A program made the translations under genes and the position numbers. A stretch of 10,056 bases of DNA from an uncultured Campylobacter sp. (GTDB lineage Bacteria; Campylobacterota; Campylobacteria; Campylobacterales; Campylobacteraceae). Shown piece by piece: positions 1-6,414 of the stretch (position 1 is the first letter of the stretch; every line of letters starts with the position of its first letter). Under the pieces are notes generated by a model, which was not told where the DNA came from, did not search any database, and worked only from the letters and a program-made list of their open reading frames with translations. The stretch covers positions 1-10,056 of the forward strand of contig NZ_CALINL010000133.1 in the NCBI RefSeq assembly GCF_938045225.1, read 5' to 3'.

Positions 1-1952
1 TGATTGCGGTAGCGGCCGTCCTTGTTCCAGCGCCAGTAGTCGCTCTTGTCGGTATTTATGTCGATCGCGATGCCGTAGGAGTGGGAACTCTTGCGCTTTG
101 TACCCTCGATCACGCGCCAGTTAAACGTGCCAGACGGGTTATCGAGAAATTTTAGCAGCTCCGGCTTTTGCACGACCAGCGCGTCAAGCTCGTTTGAGAC
201 GGCTTGCAGAGCAGCTGCCGCACCGTTTTTGGAGTTAAATTTAAACGTCTTGCCGCCGTGATTTTTTAGCCAAACGACATCCGTTAAATTTGCCCTTACT
301 TCCGCCTCGCTCGCACCGTAAATTTTATCTAAAAGCTCGTAGTTTCGGTATCTGCCAGCGTCATTACTAGGTAGAGCTAGAGGTTTAAATAGCGGATAAG
401 GCTGCGCAAAAGTATCCTCTACGTCGGCGAGATTTAGCAGATGCGCCGTGTCCTTTGCCTCGCCGTCATCAAATTTGACCTTACTGCCGTCCGCAAAAAT
501 CACCTCGTTGCCGACTATTTTCACGCCGTAAGCTTTTTCGATCGCCGATTGTTTTGCGCGCTGCGCCTCTTCGCCGCTAGCTATTTCAAAGGTGTTCATG
601 GAGTTTATTCTCGAAACTAGCAAGCGTTTTGGATCGATGTCTGCTACGTCTGAGCCGATTTTTAGCGTCGTGATCGCCACGCCGCCGATCATGGCTCTAC
701 CGTTATCTTTCGTGCGGATGCCCCAGACGTCGTGCACGGCGAGCGGCTCATCCCCGCGCAGGCCTGCGTATAGCATGATGTGCCCGTTCATGTGAAACAG
801 CGTTCTATACGGCACGGCTTGCGTTTTGATGACACGTAGTTTTTCTTCCGCGCTTAGATTTGCCAGGCTTACGACCTTGCCGATTTGACCTTGCGCCTTT
901 GAGTTTCGCGGTAGCCACACGCCAAAGCTACCGAGAAAATCCTGCAAAAACAGCGAGCAGTCGCGCTTACCGCCAAACCCGCCCCAGCCGTAGCTTTGAC
1001 CTAGTAGCGATGACGCCAGCGCCCTTACGTTTTCGTCGCTAAATGTAAGCGGAAAGCGGCTCGCGCTTTGTTTTGAGATCTCGTAGTTTCTTAGCCCGCT
1101 TTGGGTCTGAATTTTGCCGTAAAATTTAAACTGATCCTCGCTTTGAAACGGCAAAATCGCGCCTATGCGCCCGTAAAATAAAAAGTTGCCGTTTTTGTCG
1201 TAGATAGGCTCTTCGTCTTTGATAACGCTTAAAAATTTGGAGTTTTTTAGCTCCCGCACGGCGTCCGCGCTTAAAATTTTGATTTCGGTCGATTTCACCC
1301 AGGCCCATGCGGCGTCGCTACCGACAAATGCCCACGCGCCGTCGGCCGAAAAGTGCGAAACGTAAAGCGGATAGCCGATCGAGACGAAAGAGAGCTGAGC
1401 GTAGTCAAACGGTAGTCCCTCGCCGGCACGTGCCGGATTATAGAGTACGGCCTCGTCGGTCGGTAGGTTTCGCAGGCTAGTATTTGCCGTCGTTATCGCA
1501 GGTAGAGAGACTTTACCGAAGCTCTCTACGCTAGCGTTTTTTCGCACTTTTTCAAACCATTCGTTCGGGATTTTGCGCATATTTGAGAAATAATACTGCC
1601 TTTTTGACGTGTTTTTATAGTAATCTAGTGCCCAAAAAGCGTCTTTTGCAGTGGTTGAGGGCGCTTTTAGATCAAGCGCGCTAAAGCGTTTTTGTAGCAG
1701 AGTTTCGCCGCTGCTTTGAGCCTCAAAAGGCAGTATCGGCAACGCATTTACATTTTGATCGACGTCAAATTTTAGATAACTGATGTGGCCTAAATTTTCA
1801 TCCGCGCTCTCCTCGGGCATATCGTATGCCTACGCTGTATTGGCGCCTTGACCCTCTAAATTTACCGCACTAGGGGCATCTTTTGACGATGCGCAACCGC
1901 CTAGCATTACTAACGCTACTGCCGTAGAAAGCATAAATTTATTAATTTTCAA
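1..1952 (-). pseudogene. SH3b-NlpC/P60-M15 peptidoglycan hydrolase lipoprotein, interrupted by an in-frame TAG (partial at left edge)
   Basis: Reading leftward from a TTG at 1952..1950, preceded by AAGGAG, the frame gives a lipoprotein signal with lipobox LGGC (Cys20). TAG follows at codon 41 (1832..1830). The frame then stays open for about 610 codons to the window edge. Counting the stop as residue 41, residues about 100-150 resemble the N-terminal stabilising domain of NlpC/P60 enzymes. About 151-295 look like two SH3b domains, with PFD and DGAW motifs. About 303-415 are NlpC/P60, with Cys332 in RDCS, His391 in GHIMLY and His407 in HDVWG, a full catalytic triad. Residues about 545-650 carry an M15 (VanY-type) signature SHSYGIAIDIN, with zinc ligands His624 and Asp631; the last ligand lies off the window. 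The family cleaves peptidoglycan stem peptides in the periplasm. One C-to-T change (CAG to TAG) would explain the stop. Restart at ATG 1820..1818 has no visible ribosome site and would lose export. A sequencing error cannot be excluded. Confidence 0.8.
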
Positions 1953-1957
1953 TCTTA

Positions 1958-1963
1958 CTCCTT
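1958..1963 (-). promoter_or_regulatory. Ribosome binding site that fixes the TTG start of the lipoprotein gene
   Basis: AAGGAG lies 5 bases before TTG 1952..1950 on the minus strand. It is the only strong Shine-Dalgarno sequence upstream of the lipoprotein signal. The next in-frame ATG (codon 7) would shorten the basic N-region of the signal peptide, so TTG is preferred. Confidence 0.6.
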
Positions 1964-1973
1964 AAAAATAAGC

Positions 1974-1979
1974 TATAAT
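1974..1979 (+). promoter_or_regulatory. -10 box for the helicase operon
   Basis: TATAAT preceded by AGC (AGCTATAATTTT) is the usual Campylobacter -10 form. It lies 23 bases before the GTG start at 2003, with AGGGA (1993-1997) between as ribosome site. Transcription would begin near 1986 and give a leader of roughly 17 bases. Confidence 0.6.
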
Positions 1980-1983
1980 TTTA
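1978..1983 (-). promoter_or_regulatory. Possible -10 box of the lipoprotein gene
   Basis: TAAAAT on the minus strand lies 15 bases before the AAGGAG ribosome site, in an AT-rich stretch. It overlaps the opposite-strand TATAAT of the helicase gene. The match to TATAAT is imperfect and no -35 is evident, which is normal for Campylobacter sigma-70 promoters. Confidence 0.3.
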
Positions 1984-2002
1984 CAAAAAGTTAGGGAAAT
2001 TT

Positions 2003-3325
2003 GTGCTAAATCAGCTCTTAGAAATATTAAAAAAATCAAATGTTTTTCTCACCGGGCGCGGCGGCGTGGGCAAAAGCCACCTCACGCAAGCGGTCATCAA
2101 GCACTATAAAAGCGAGCTAAAAAACGTCGTCGTACTGGGCAGCACCGGCATCGCAGCGGTAAACGTCGGCGGAGTAAGCGTGCATAGTTTTTTTAAATTC
2201 GGCATTTGCTCAAGCCTTGAGGAGCTTCGCGGCTACGACCGCAAACAGCGCGGGAAACTCGGCGAACTAAAAAAGATGCTAGACGCCTGCGATCTCATCG
2301 TGATAGACGAGATCTCGATGATCAGCGCGGGGCTCATGGATATGATTTATTACCGCTTGATGAGTTCGCGATTCGTCGGGCGCGTGATGCTCGTGGGCGA
2401 CTTTTATCAGTTGCCACCAGTGCGAAAAAACGGCGAAGACGGTAGCTCGCTCTTTAAATTTCTCTATGCTTTTAACTCAAGCTCGTGGCATGAATTTGAG
2501 TTTAAAAATATTGAGCTAGTCGTATCAAAACGCACGAAGGATAAGAAATTTTACGATATCTTATCTATGCTTCGCGTCGGGCGACTTAGCGAAGAGGTGT
2601 TTGCCTATATAGAAAATTTACGCGTGCCAAGCGTGCAGGTAGATGACGATACGAGCGTGCTTTTTGGACGAAACTACGAAGCAGGCGAGCTAAATAACAA
2701 GATGCTATCTAAGCTACCAGCGCCGCTTGAAAGAGCAGAGGCGCTAGTGGAAATTTACGATGAAAATTTAAACGAAAACGCGCTGGATCGCTGGATCGCA
2801 AACCTCTACGCGCCTGAAATTTTAAATATAAAAATCGGCGCGAAAGTTATATTTACCGTAAATAAATGGGGCGAGTACTATAACGGCGAGCGCGGGCAGA
2901 TAGTGCAAATTTTAAAAGAAAACGGCGAGATAAAAAGCGTCATCGTGCAAAAAGCTGACGGCGAGATCGTCGAGGTGGAGCGAGCTAGATTTGATATGAG
3001 TGAGTTTGTGATGGAGGGCGAGCATTTGCAGGAGCGCGCGAGGGCGTCATTGACGCAGTTTCCGCTAAAGCTAGCCTACGCGATCACGATCCATAAATCC
3101 CAAGGCATGAGCATCGAAAATTTAGTCTGCGACCTAAATCATATCTTTGCCAACGGACAGCTCTACGTCGCGCTATCGCGGGCGATCGATCCGAAAAAAC
3201 TGAGGATATTTTACGGCAAAAGTCGGCCGTTTAGAGAGTATTTGCAAAGCGTCGTTAAAATAGACGAAGAGGTCGAGAAATTCTATCTTGAAAACAAATT
3301 TGAAAACATTAAGGAAGACGTATGA
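2003..3325 (+). CDS. Pif1-like superfamily 1 DNA helicase (AAA family ATPase)
   Basis: A 440-residue cytoplasmic ATP-dependent 5'-3' type helicase of the Pif1/RecD-like branch. Motifs appear in order: Walker A GRGGVGKS at residues 18-25 (Lys24), motif Ia STGIAA at 47-52, the Pif1-typical GGVSVHSFF at 56-64, Walker B IVIDE at 99-103 (Asp102, Glu103), and motif III LVGDFYQLPP at 130-139. Near the C-terminus come IHKSQGMS and QLYVALSRA, the motif V/VI block with the arginine finger. The protein is compact, with little outside the helicase core; members of this family unwind DNA during replication, repair or recombination. The start is GTG with AGGGA upstream. The last codons overlap the next gene by 4 bases (ATGA), so the two are co-translated. 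The family call is strong; the cellular task and any orthology to a named RecD are not settled by the sequence. Confidence 0.9.
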   Translation: MLNQLLEILKKSNVFLTGRGGVGKSHLTQAVIKHYKSELKNVVVLGSTGIAAVNVGGVSVHSFFKFGICSSLEELRGYDRKQRGKLGELKKMLDACDLIVIDEISMISAGLMDMIYYRLMSSRFVGRVMLVGDFYQLPPVRKNGEDGSSLFKFLYAFNSSSWHEFEFKNIELVVSKRTKDKKFYDILSMLRVGRLSEEVFAYIENLRVPSVQVDDDTSVLFGRNYEAGELNNKMLSKLPAPLERAEALVEIYDENLNENALDRWIANLYAPEILNIKIGAKVIFTVNKWGEYYNGERGQIVQILKENGEIKSVIVQKADGEIVEVERARFDMSEFVMEGEHLQERARASLTQFPLKLAYAITIHKSQGMSIENLVCDLNHIFANGQLYVALSRAIDPKKLRIFYGKSRPFREYLQSVVKIDEEVEKFYLENKFENIKEDV

Positions 3326-3825
3326 AAAAGATTTTTGCGCTGGCTTTTGCCGCGGTTATGGCCTTTGCCGAGACGCTAAATATCGATAACTTTGAAACCG
3401 ATCTGTACTCCAGAGACGCCAAAAGCTCGATCAAAAAAGTAAGCGTGAGCCTGCGTCTGGAGGGGCGTGACGTAGCGGATAACGAAGCATACGTGCTTGA
3501 CGCGCTAAATGTCGTTATCGGTAGCTTTTACGTCGAGGATCTGCTAACGTCGCTCGGCAAGGAAAAATTTAAAGACACGCTAGCAAAATACACCGCCAAA
3601 AAGCACTCGGTAGATATCGACGAGGTGCTCATCATCTCGCTAAAAACCGTGCGCGAACCAAATATCGAAGAGCTACTTGAAGCGCTAAAAAACGTCAAAA
3701 CCACGGGCTCAAAAAGATCGCAAAAAGAGCAGGTCGAGGATATATTGAGGGGAAATAAAAACCAGCTTAAGCCGATGGATTTAAATCAGATAGATGATTT
3801 TGGCAAGGATTTTGGCGAGCAGTAG
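3322..3825 (+). CDS. Exported periplasmic protein with a FliL-like core
   Basis: A 167-residue protein with a clear signal peptide: MKK, hydrophobic residues 4-15, and probable cleavage after AFA (residue 16). No lipobox and no further membrane segment is seen, so the mature protein should be periplasmic. Residues about 38-112 follow a strand-helix-strand plan close to the FliL C-terminal domain: VSVSLRLEG, then NEAYVLDALNVVIGSF, EDLLTSLGKEKFKDTL, and a closing strand VLIISLKTV. FliL supports the flagellar stator, but this protein lacks the N-terminal anchor of true FliL, so it is more likely a distant relative than FliL itself. The tail (about 118-167) is charged and probably flexible. Its ATG overlaps the helicase stop by 4 bases, so both share one message. 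A small hairpin with a T-run follows the stop. The export call is strong; the fold call is from visual resemblance only. Confidence 0.8.
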   Translation: MKKIFALAFAAVMAFAETLNIDNFETDLYSRDAKSSIKKVSVSLRLEGRDVADNEAYVLDALNVVIGSFYVEDLLTSLGKEKFKDTLAKYTAKKHSVDIDEVLIISLKTVREPNIEELLEALKNVKTTGSKRSQKEQVEDILRGNKNQLKPMDLNQIDDFGKDFGEQ

Positions 3826-3835
3826 GCTTAATAAC

Positions 3836-3856
3836 GGCTTGCCTCGAGCCTTTTTT
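3836..3856 (+). terminator. Possible weak terminator of the helicase operon
   Basis: GGCT (3836-3839), a 7-base loop and AGCC (3847-3850) are followed by six T. An alternative pairing uses AGGCT at 3824-3828 with AGCCT at 3847-3851. The stems are short (4-5 bp), but the position 10 bases after the stop and the T-run fit an intrinsic terminator. Confidence 0.4.
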
Positions 3857-3898
3857 GATAAATTGGTAAAATTTGACTTAATGAACTATCAATTTATC
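3857..3898. repeat. 9-bp inverted repeat in the AT-rich gap
   Basis: GATAAATTG (3857-3865) and CAATTTATC (3890-3898) are perfect inverted copies, 24 bases apart. Both copies are AT-rich. The element could be an operator or a by-product of composition; no T-run follows it. Confidence 0.4.
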
Positions 3899-4019
3899 TT
3901 TGCTAAATTTTATTATACGGCGCTAAAATCATCTAGCATTGATTAACTTTTGACTATCTATCTCAATTTGAAGTCAAATTTACGATTTTTATTTACTTAT
4001 ACATACGTCTTCACAACAC

Positions 4020-4047
4020 TGAATTTGATGTAGTCAAATTCATTTTT
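4020..4047 (+). terminator. AT-rich hairpin with T-run
   Basis: TGAATTTGA (4020-4028), loop TGTAG, TCAAATTCA (4034-4042), then five T (4043-4047). The 9-bp stem is perfect but holds only two G-C pairs, so it would be a weak intrinsic terminator; it could equally be an operator-like palindrome. It lies about 250 bases upstream of the response regulator gene and may insulate it from upstream transcription. Confidence 0.35.
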
Positions 4048-4250
4048 CCGATATTTTATTTGTACTGAAAATTGTTTAAATATCAATCGTCTTGGCTTGG
4101 TTTGTAGATGAAGCGGAATAAATAATCTGTAATGCGCAAAAAGATTTTGGCGATATTTCTTTGTATTTGAGTTATGGCGGTATGCGCTATAAGGCTAAAC
4201 ATAATATAAAACACAAGCTAGACTCGCCATTAAATTTAGTCAAAACTCGC

Positions 4251-4256
4251 TATAAT
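4251..4256 (+). promoter_or_regulatory. -10 box of the two-component operon
   Basis: GC-TATAAT at 4249-4256, the same form as at the helicase promoter. The predicted transcript start near 4263 would leave a leader of only about 11 bases, just long enough for AAAAGGA (4261-4267) before ATG 4274. Either the leader is very short or the start lies at a longer distance further upstream. Confidence 0.55.
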
Positions 4257-4273
4257 CTCCAAAAGGACATAAA

Positions 4274-4966
4274 ATGATAAAAATTCTGATGATAGAAGAC
4301 GACCTGGAGCTGGCGGAAATTTTGACCGAGTTTTTAGCAAAAAGCGATATGAACGTAACGACGGCGGAGGAGCCGTATATCGGGCTTTCGACATTAAACG
4401 TAGAAAAATTTGACCTCGTGATCCTAGACCTCACGCTACCGGGACTTGACGGCCTAGAAGTGTGCAAAGAGATCCGCAAGCGCCACGACGTGCCTATCAT
4501 CATCTCAAGCGCACGCCACGACATCACCGACAAGGTAAATGCCCTAGATAACGGCGCGGACGACTATCTGCCAAAGCCTTACGACCCGCAGGAGCTGCTA
4601 GCTCGTATCAAAAGCCACCTGCGCCGCCAAAGCACTGTAGCGGGTGCAAATTTAAGCGGTACAAAAGAGAGCGCACGCGAGAAAGACATCGCAGTTGATG
4701 ACTTTAAGCACGTCATCACGCTAAAAGGCGAGCCGTTAAATTTGACCGCGGCCGAGTACGACATCCTAAAATATATGCTACAAAAAGAAGGCGGCGCCAT
4801 CACGCGCGAGGAGTTTATCTACAACTGCGCGAGCATCAGTGAGGACTCGACGAACAAGAGCATAGACGTCATCATCGGCCGCATCAGAGGCAAGCTGGGC
4901 GACGACCCAAAAGAGCCAAAATACATCCACGCCATCCGCGGCATCGGCTACAAGCTGATGCAGTAA
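4274..4966 (+). CDS. OmpR-family response regulator, ArsR/CprR-like
   Basis: A 230-residue DNA-binding response regulator. The receiver domain (about 1-120) has the acidic triad residues Glu8/Asp9, phospho-acceptor Asp52 in LDLTLPGLDG, switch Ser79 in ISSA, Tyr98, and Lys101 in LPKPYDP. The winged-helix domain (about 135-229) has LTAAEYDILKYM, the recognition-helix region SIDVIIGRIRGKLG, and the wing IHAIRGIGYKL. Length and layout are standard for OmpR/PhoB regulators. The receiver sequence (PYIGLSTLN, DLTLPGLDGLEVC, IIISSARHD) closely resembles what I recall of Helicobacter pylori ArsR (acid response) and Campylobacter CprR (envelope and biofilm control), so orthology to that group is likely but not proven. 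AAAAGGA lies 6 bases before the ATG. The kinase gene follows after 21 bases, forming an operon. Its targets cannot be read from this window. Confidence 0.92.
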   Translation: MIKILMIEDDLELAEILTEFLAKSDMNVTTAEEPYIGLSTLNVEKFDLVILDLTLPGLDGLEVCKEIRKRHDVPIIISSARHDITDKVNALDNGADDYLPKPYDPQELLARIKSHLRRQSTVAGANLSGTKESAREKDIAVDDFKHVITLKGEPLNLTAAEYDILKYMLQKEGGAITREEFIYNCASISEDSTNKSIDVIIGRIRGKLGDDPKEPKYIHAIRGIGYKLMQ

Positions 4967-4987
4967 ATTTGACTTAAAGCCCCGCAA

Positions 4988-6226
4988 ATGAAACGCTCAT
5001 CGGTTTTTTACACTATCACTTTTATCTTTGCGCTTGCGCTTACGAGCATCTTTTTGGCATTTTTGTGGCTGATGGACTACGACAAGCAAAATTACGCGCG
5101 CGAGCTAAACGCCAAGTACTCTACGATCGCTAGAAATCAGCTATTTTTGATGAGCGGTATCATAAACGAAAAAGAATACGAGCGTCAAACGGGCGACTTT
5201 AAGATGCCTGAGATCACAAACGAGCAGCAAAAAGAGGAGATCCTAGCAAATGCAACCGTGCTTGAGGAGATCTCCGCAGACATCGGCTCTAGCGCCATCA
5301 TGATCTACCAAAATCACCACTATCTAAAAGTTCAGCACGTGGATAAAATCCTGCTTTTAAAGGATAACGACTATCAGCCCTACCGCTACGACATCATCAA
5401 GATTATCTTTTTGCTAGTTGCGATCATACTTCTGGCCGCTTACGTTTTTGTTATCAGAAAGCTAAAACCGCTAAGAAAACTAAAGCGCCAGATAGCCAAA
5501 TTTGCCGCGGGCGAGATCGACGAGGTACAAAACGTAAGTAGCGGTAACGACGAAATTTCCGAGGTTGCTGAGGCGTTTTACGACGCGGTGTCCCAGATCA
5601 AAAGCTTAAACGCGTCGCGCAAGCTATTTTTAAGAAACATAATGCACGAACTAAAAACGCCGATCACCAAAGGCCGCCTCGCCGCCGAAATGATCGAAAA
5701 AAGCAAAAACCAGGAGCGGCTCGTGTCTGTGTTTATAAAGCTTGAAAATCTCATAAACGAATTTGCCGCCGTCGAGCAAGTCACGTCAAATATCGCGCTA
5801 AATAACACTAAAATTTGCCGTATCGACGACATCATCGACGAGGCTCTGGATATCGCGATGGTAGATCCCGGACAGGTTACGATCAGCAAGCTAGAGGACG
5901 TGAACCTAAACGCGGACTTTAAGTTGCTAGCGATCGCCGCAAAAAACATGATAGATAATGCGCTAAAATACTCTCCAAACAAGCATGTAAATATAACTAT
6001 CACGCGAGAGTCGATCAAATTTATCAACGAAGGCGAGCGGTTGTCAAAGGAACTACGCCACTACGTCGAGCCATTTACCAAGGGCGAAAGCGCGCAAAAA
6101 AGCTTCGGTCTGGGGCTCTACATCGTAGAAAATATAATCAAAGCCCACAAGCTAACTCTAAGCTACGAATACAAAAACGGACTAAACGTATTTAGCTTTG
6201 AAAATCTGCAAAATATCGCAGCGTAG
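4988..6226 (+). CDS. Membrane sensor histidine kinase, ArsS/CprS-like
   Basis: A 412-residue inner-membrane kinase, the partner of the preceding regulator. Membrane segment 1 spans about residues 7-29 and segment 2 about 136-157, enclosing a periplasmic sensor of roughly 100 residues that includes His110, His111 and His117. A HAMP-like linker (about 158-208) leads to the dimerisation domain, with phospho-acceptor His220 in MHELKTP. The ATP-binding domain has an N-box (KNMIDNALKYSP, Asn324), a G1 region INEGE at 346-350 where the usual DxG Asp is Asn347, an F-box (EPFTKGE) and a G2 box (FGLGLYIVEN). The block around His220 matches my memory of ArsS/CprS-type kinases. The start at 4988 keeps the first membrane segment; the next Met (29) would remove it. 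No good ribosome site precedes the ATG, so translation may depend on the upstream gene. Confidence 0.92.
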   Translation: MKRSSVFYTITFIFALALTSIFLAFLWLMDYDKQNYARELNAKYSTIARNQLFLMSGIINEKEYERQTGDFKMPEITNEQQKEEILANATVLEEISADIGSSAIMIYQNHHYLKVQHVDKILLLKDNDYQPYRYDIIKIIFLLVAIILLAAYVFVIRKLKPLRKLKRQIAKFAAGEIDEVQNVSSGNDEISEVAEAFYDAVSQIKSLNASRKLFLRNIMHELKTPITKGRLAAEMIEKSKNQERLVSVFIKLENLINEFAAVEQVTSNIALNNTKICRIDDIIDEALDIAMVDPGQVTISKLEDVNLNADFKLLAIAAKNMIDNALKYSPNKHVNITITRESIKFINEGERLSKELRHYVEPFTKGESAQKSFGLGLYIVENIIKAHKLTLSYEYKNGLNVFSFENLQNIAA

Positions 6227-6245
6227 AAGTAAATTTGTGCATTTT

Positions 6246-6371
6246 GCTAAATTTGCGGGGCGCGGGGTAAATTTGAGCTGAAATTTAAAGCGAGCCGTTT
6301 TTGCTTAAATTTTAAAATTCGGCGTATCGTTGCGACAAACTAAACGCCAAAATTTGAGCCGCAAATTTAGC
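6246..6371. repeat. 13-bp perfect inverted repeat framing the convergent gap
   Basis: GCTAAATTTGCGG (6246-6258) and CCGCAAATTTAGC (6359-6371) are exact inverted copies 100 bases apart, in the gap between the converging kinase gene and the frameshifted gene. Two smaller hairpins sit inside or across it: TAAATTT-GAGCTG-AAATTTA (6268-6287) and AAATTTG-AGCCG-CAAATTT (6350-6368). No gene is seen in 6227-6414. The arrangement could end transcription from both sides, but no T-run directly follows the long stem. Confidence 0.5.
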
Positions 6372-6414
6372 GCTCATTTCAAATTTATAGCCAATTTTAG
6401 CGACCGCTTGCTAC

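Larger units (their letters stand above)
3826..4273. other. AT-rich intergenic region without a convincing gene
   Basis: This 448-bp gap is visibly richer in A+T than the flanking genes. It contains the possible helicase-operon terminator, two inverted repeats and, at its right end, the promoter and ribosome site of the response regulator gene. Open frames inside it are short: 21 codons from ATG 3881, and an unstarted frame of about 50 codons ending at 4276. Neither has a ribosome site. No tRNA-like fold was seen. Confidence 0.6.

Noticed and set aside
592..1042. Two plus-strand open frames inside 592-1042
   Set aside because: They lie opposite the NlpC/P60 catalytic domain, which reads cleanly on the minus strand with conserved motifs; the plus frames give low-complexity Ser/Arg/Pro-rich peptides without ribosome sites.
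1126..1308. Minus-strand 60-codon open frame
   Set aside because: It is another frame of the SH3b region of the lipoprotein gene, Arg/Lys-rich and without a ribosome site.
1830..1832. TAG as a recoded codon (pyrrolysine or suppressor readthrough)
   Set aside because: No recoding element was seen, Campylobacter is not known to use pyrrolysine, and a simple CAG-to-TAG change is enough.
3881..3946. 21-codon open frame from ATG 3881
   Set aside because: No ribosome site, AT-rich composition typical of the surrounding non-coding DNA, and no recognisable product.
4120..4276. About 50 open codons running into the regulator start (GDISLYLSYGGMRYK region)
   Set aside because: The residues look protein-like in places, but there is no in-frame start with a ribosome site, and the frame overlaps the promoter of the next gene; at most an old remnant.
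5578..6027. 149-codon minus-strand open frame
   Set aside because: It is antisense to the kinase catalytic core, which carries all family motifs on the plus strand.
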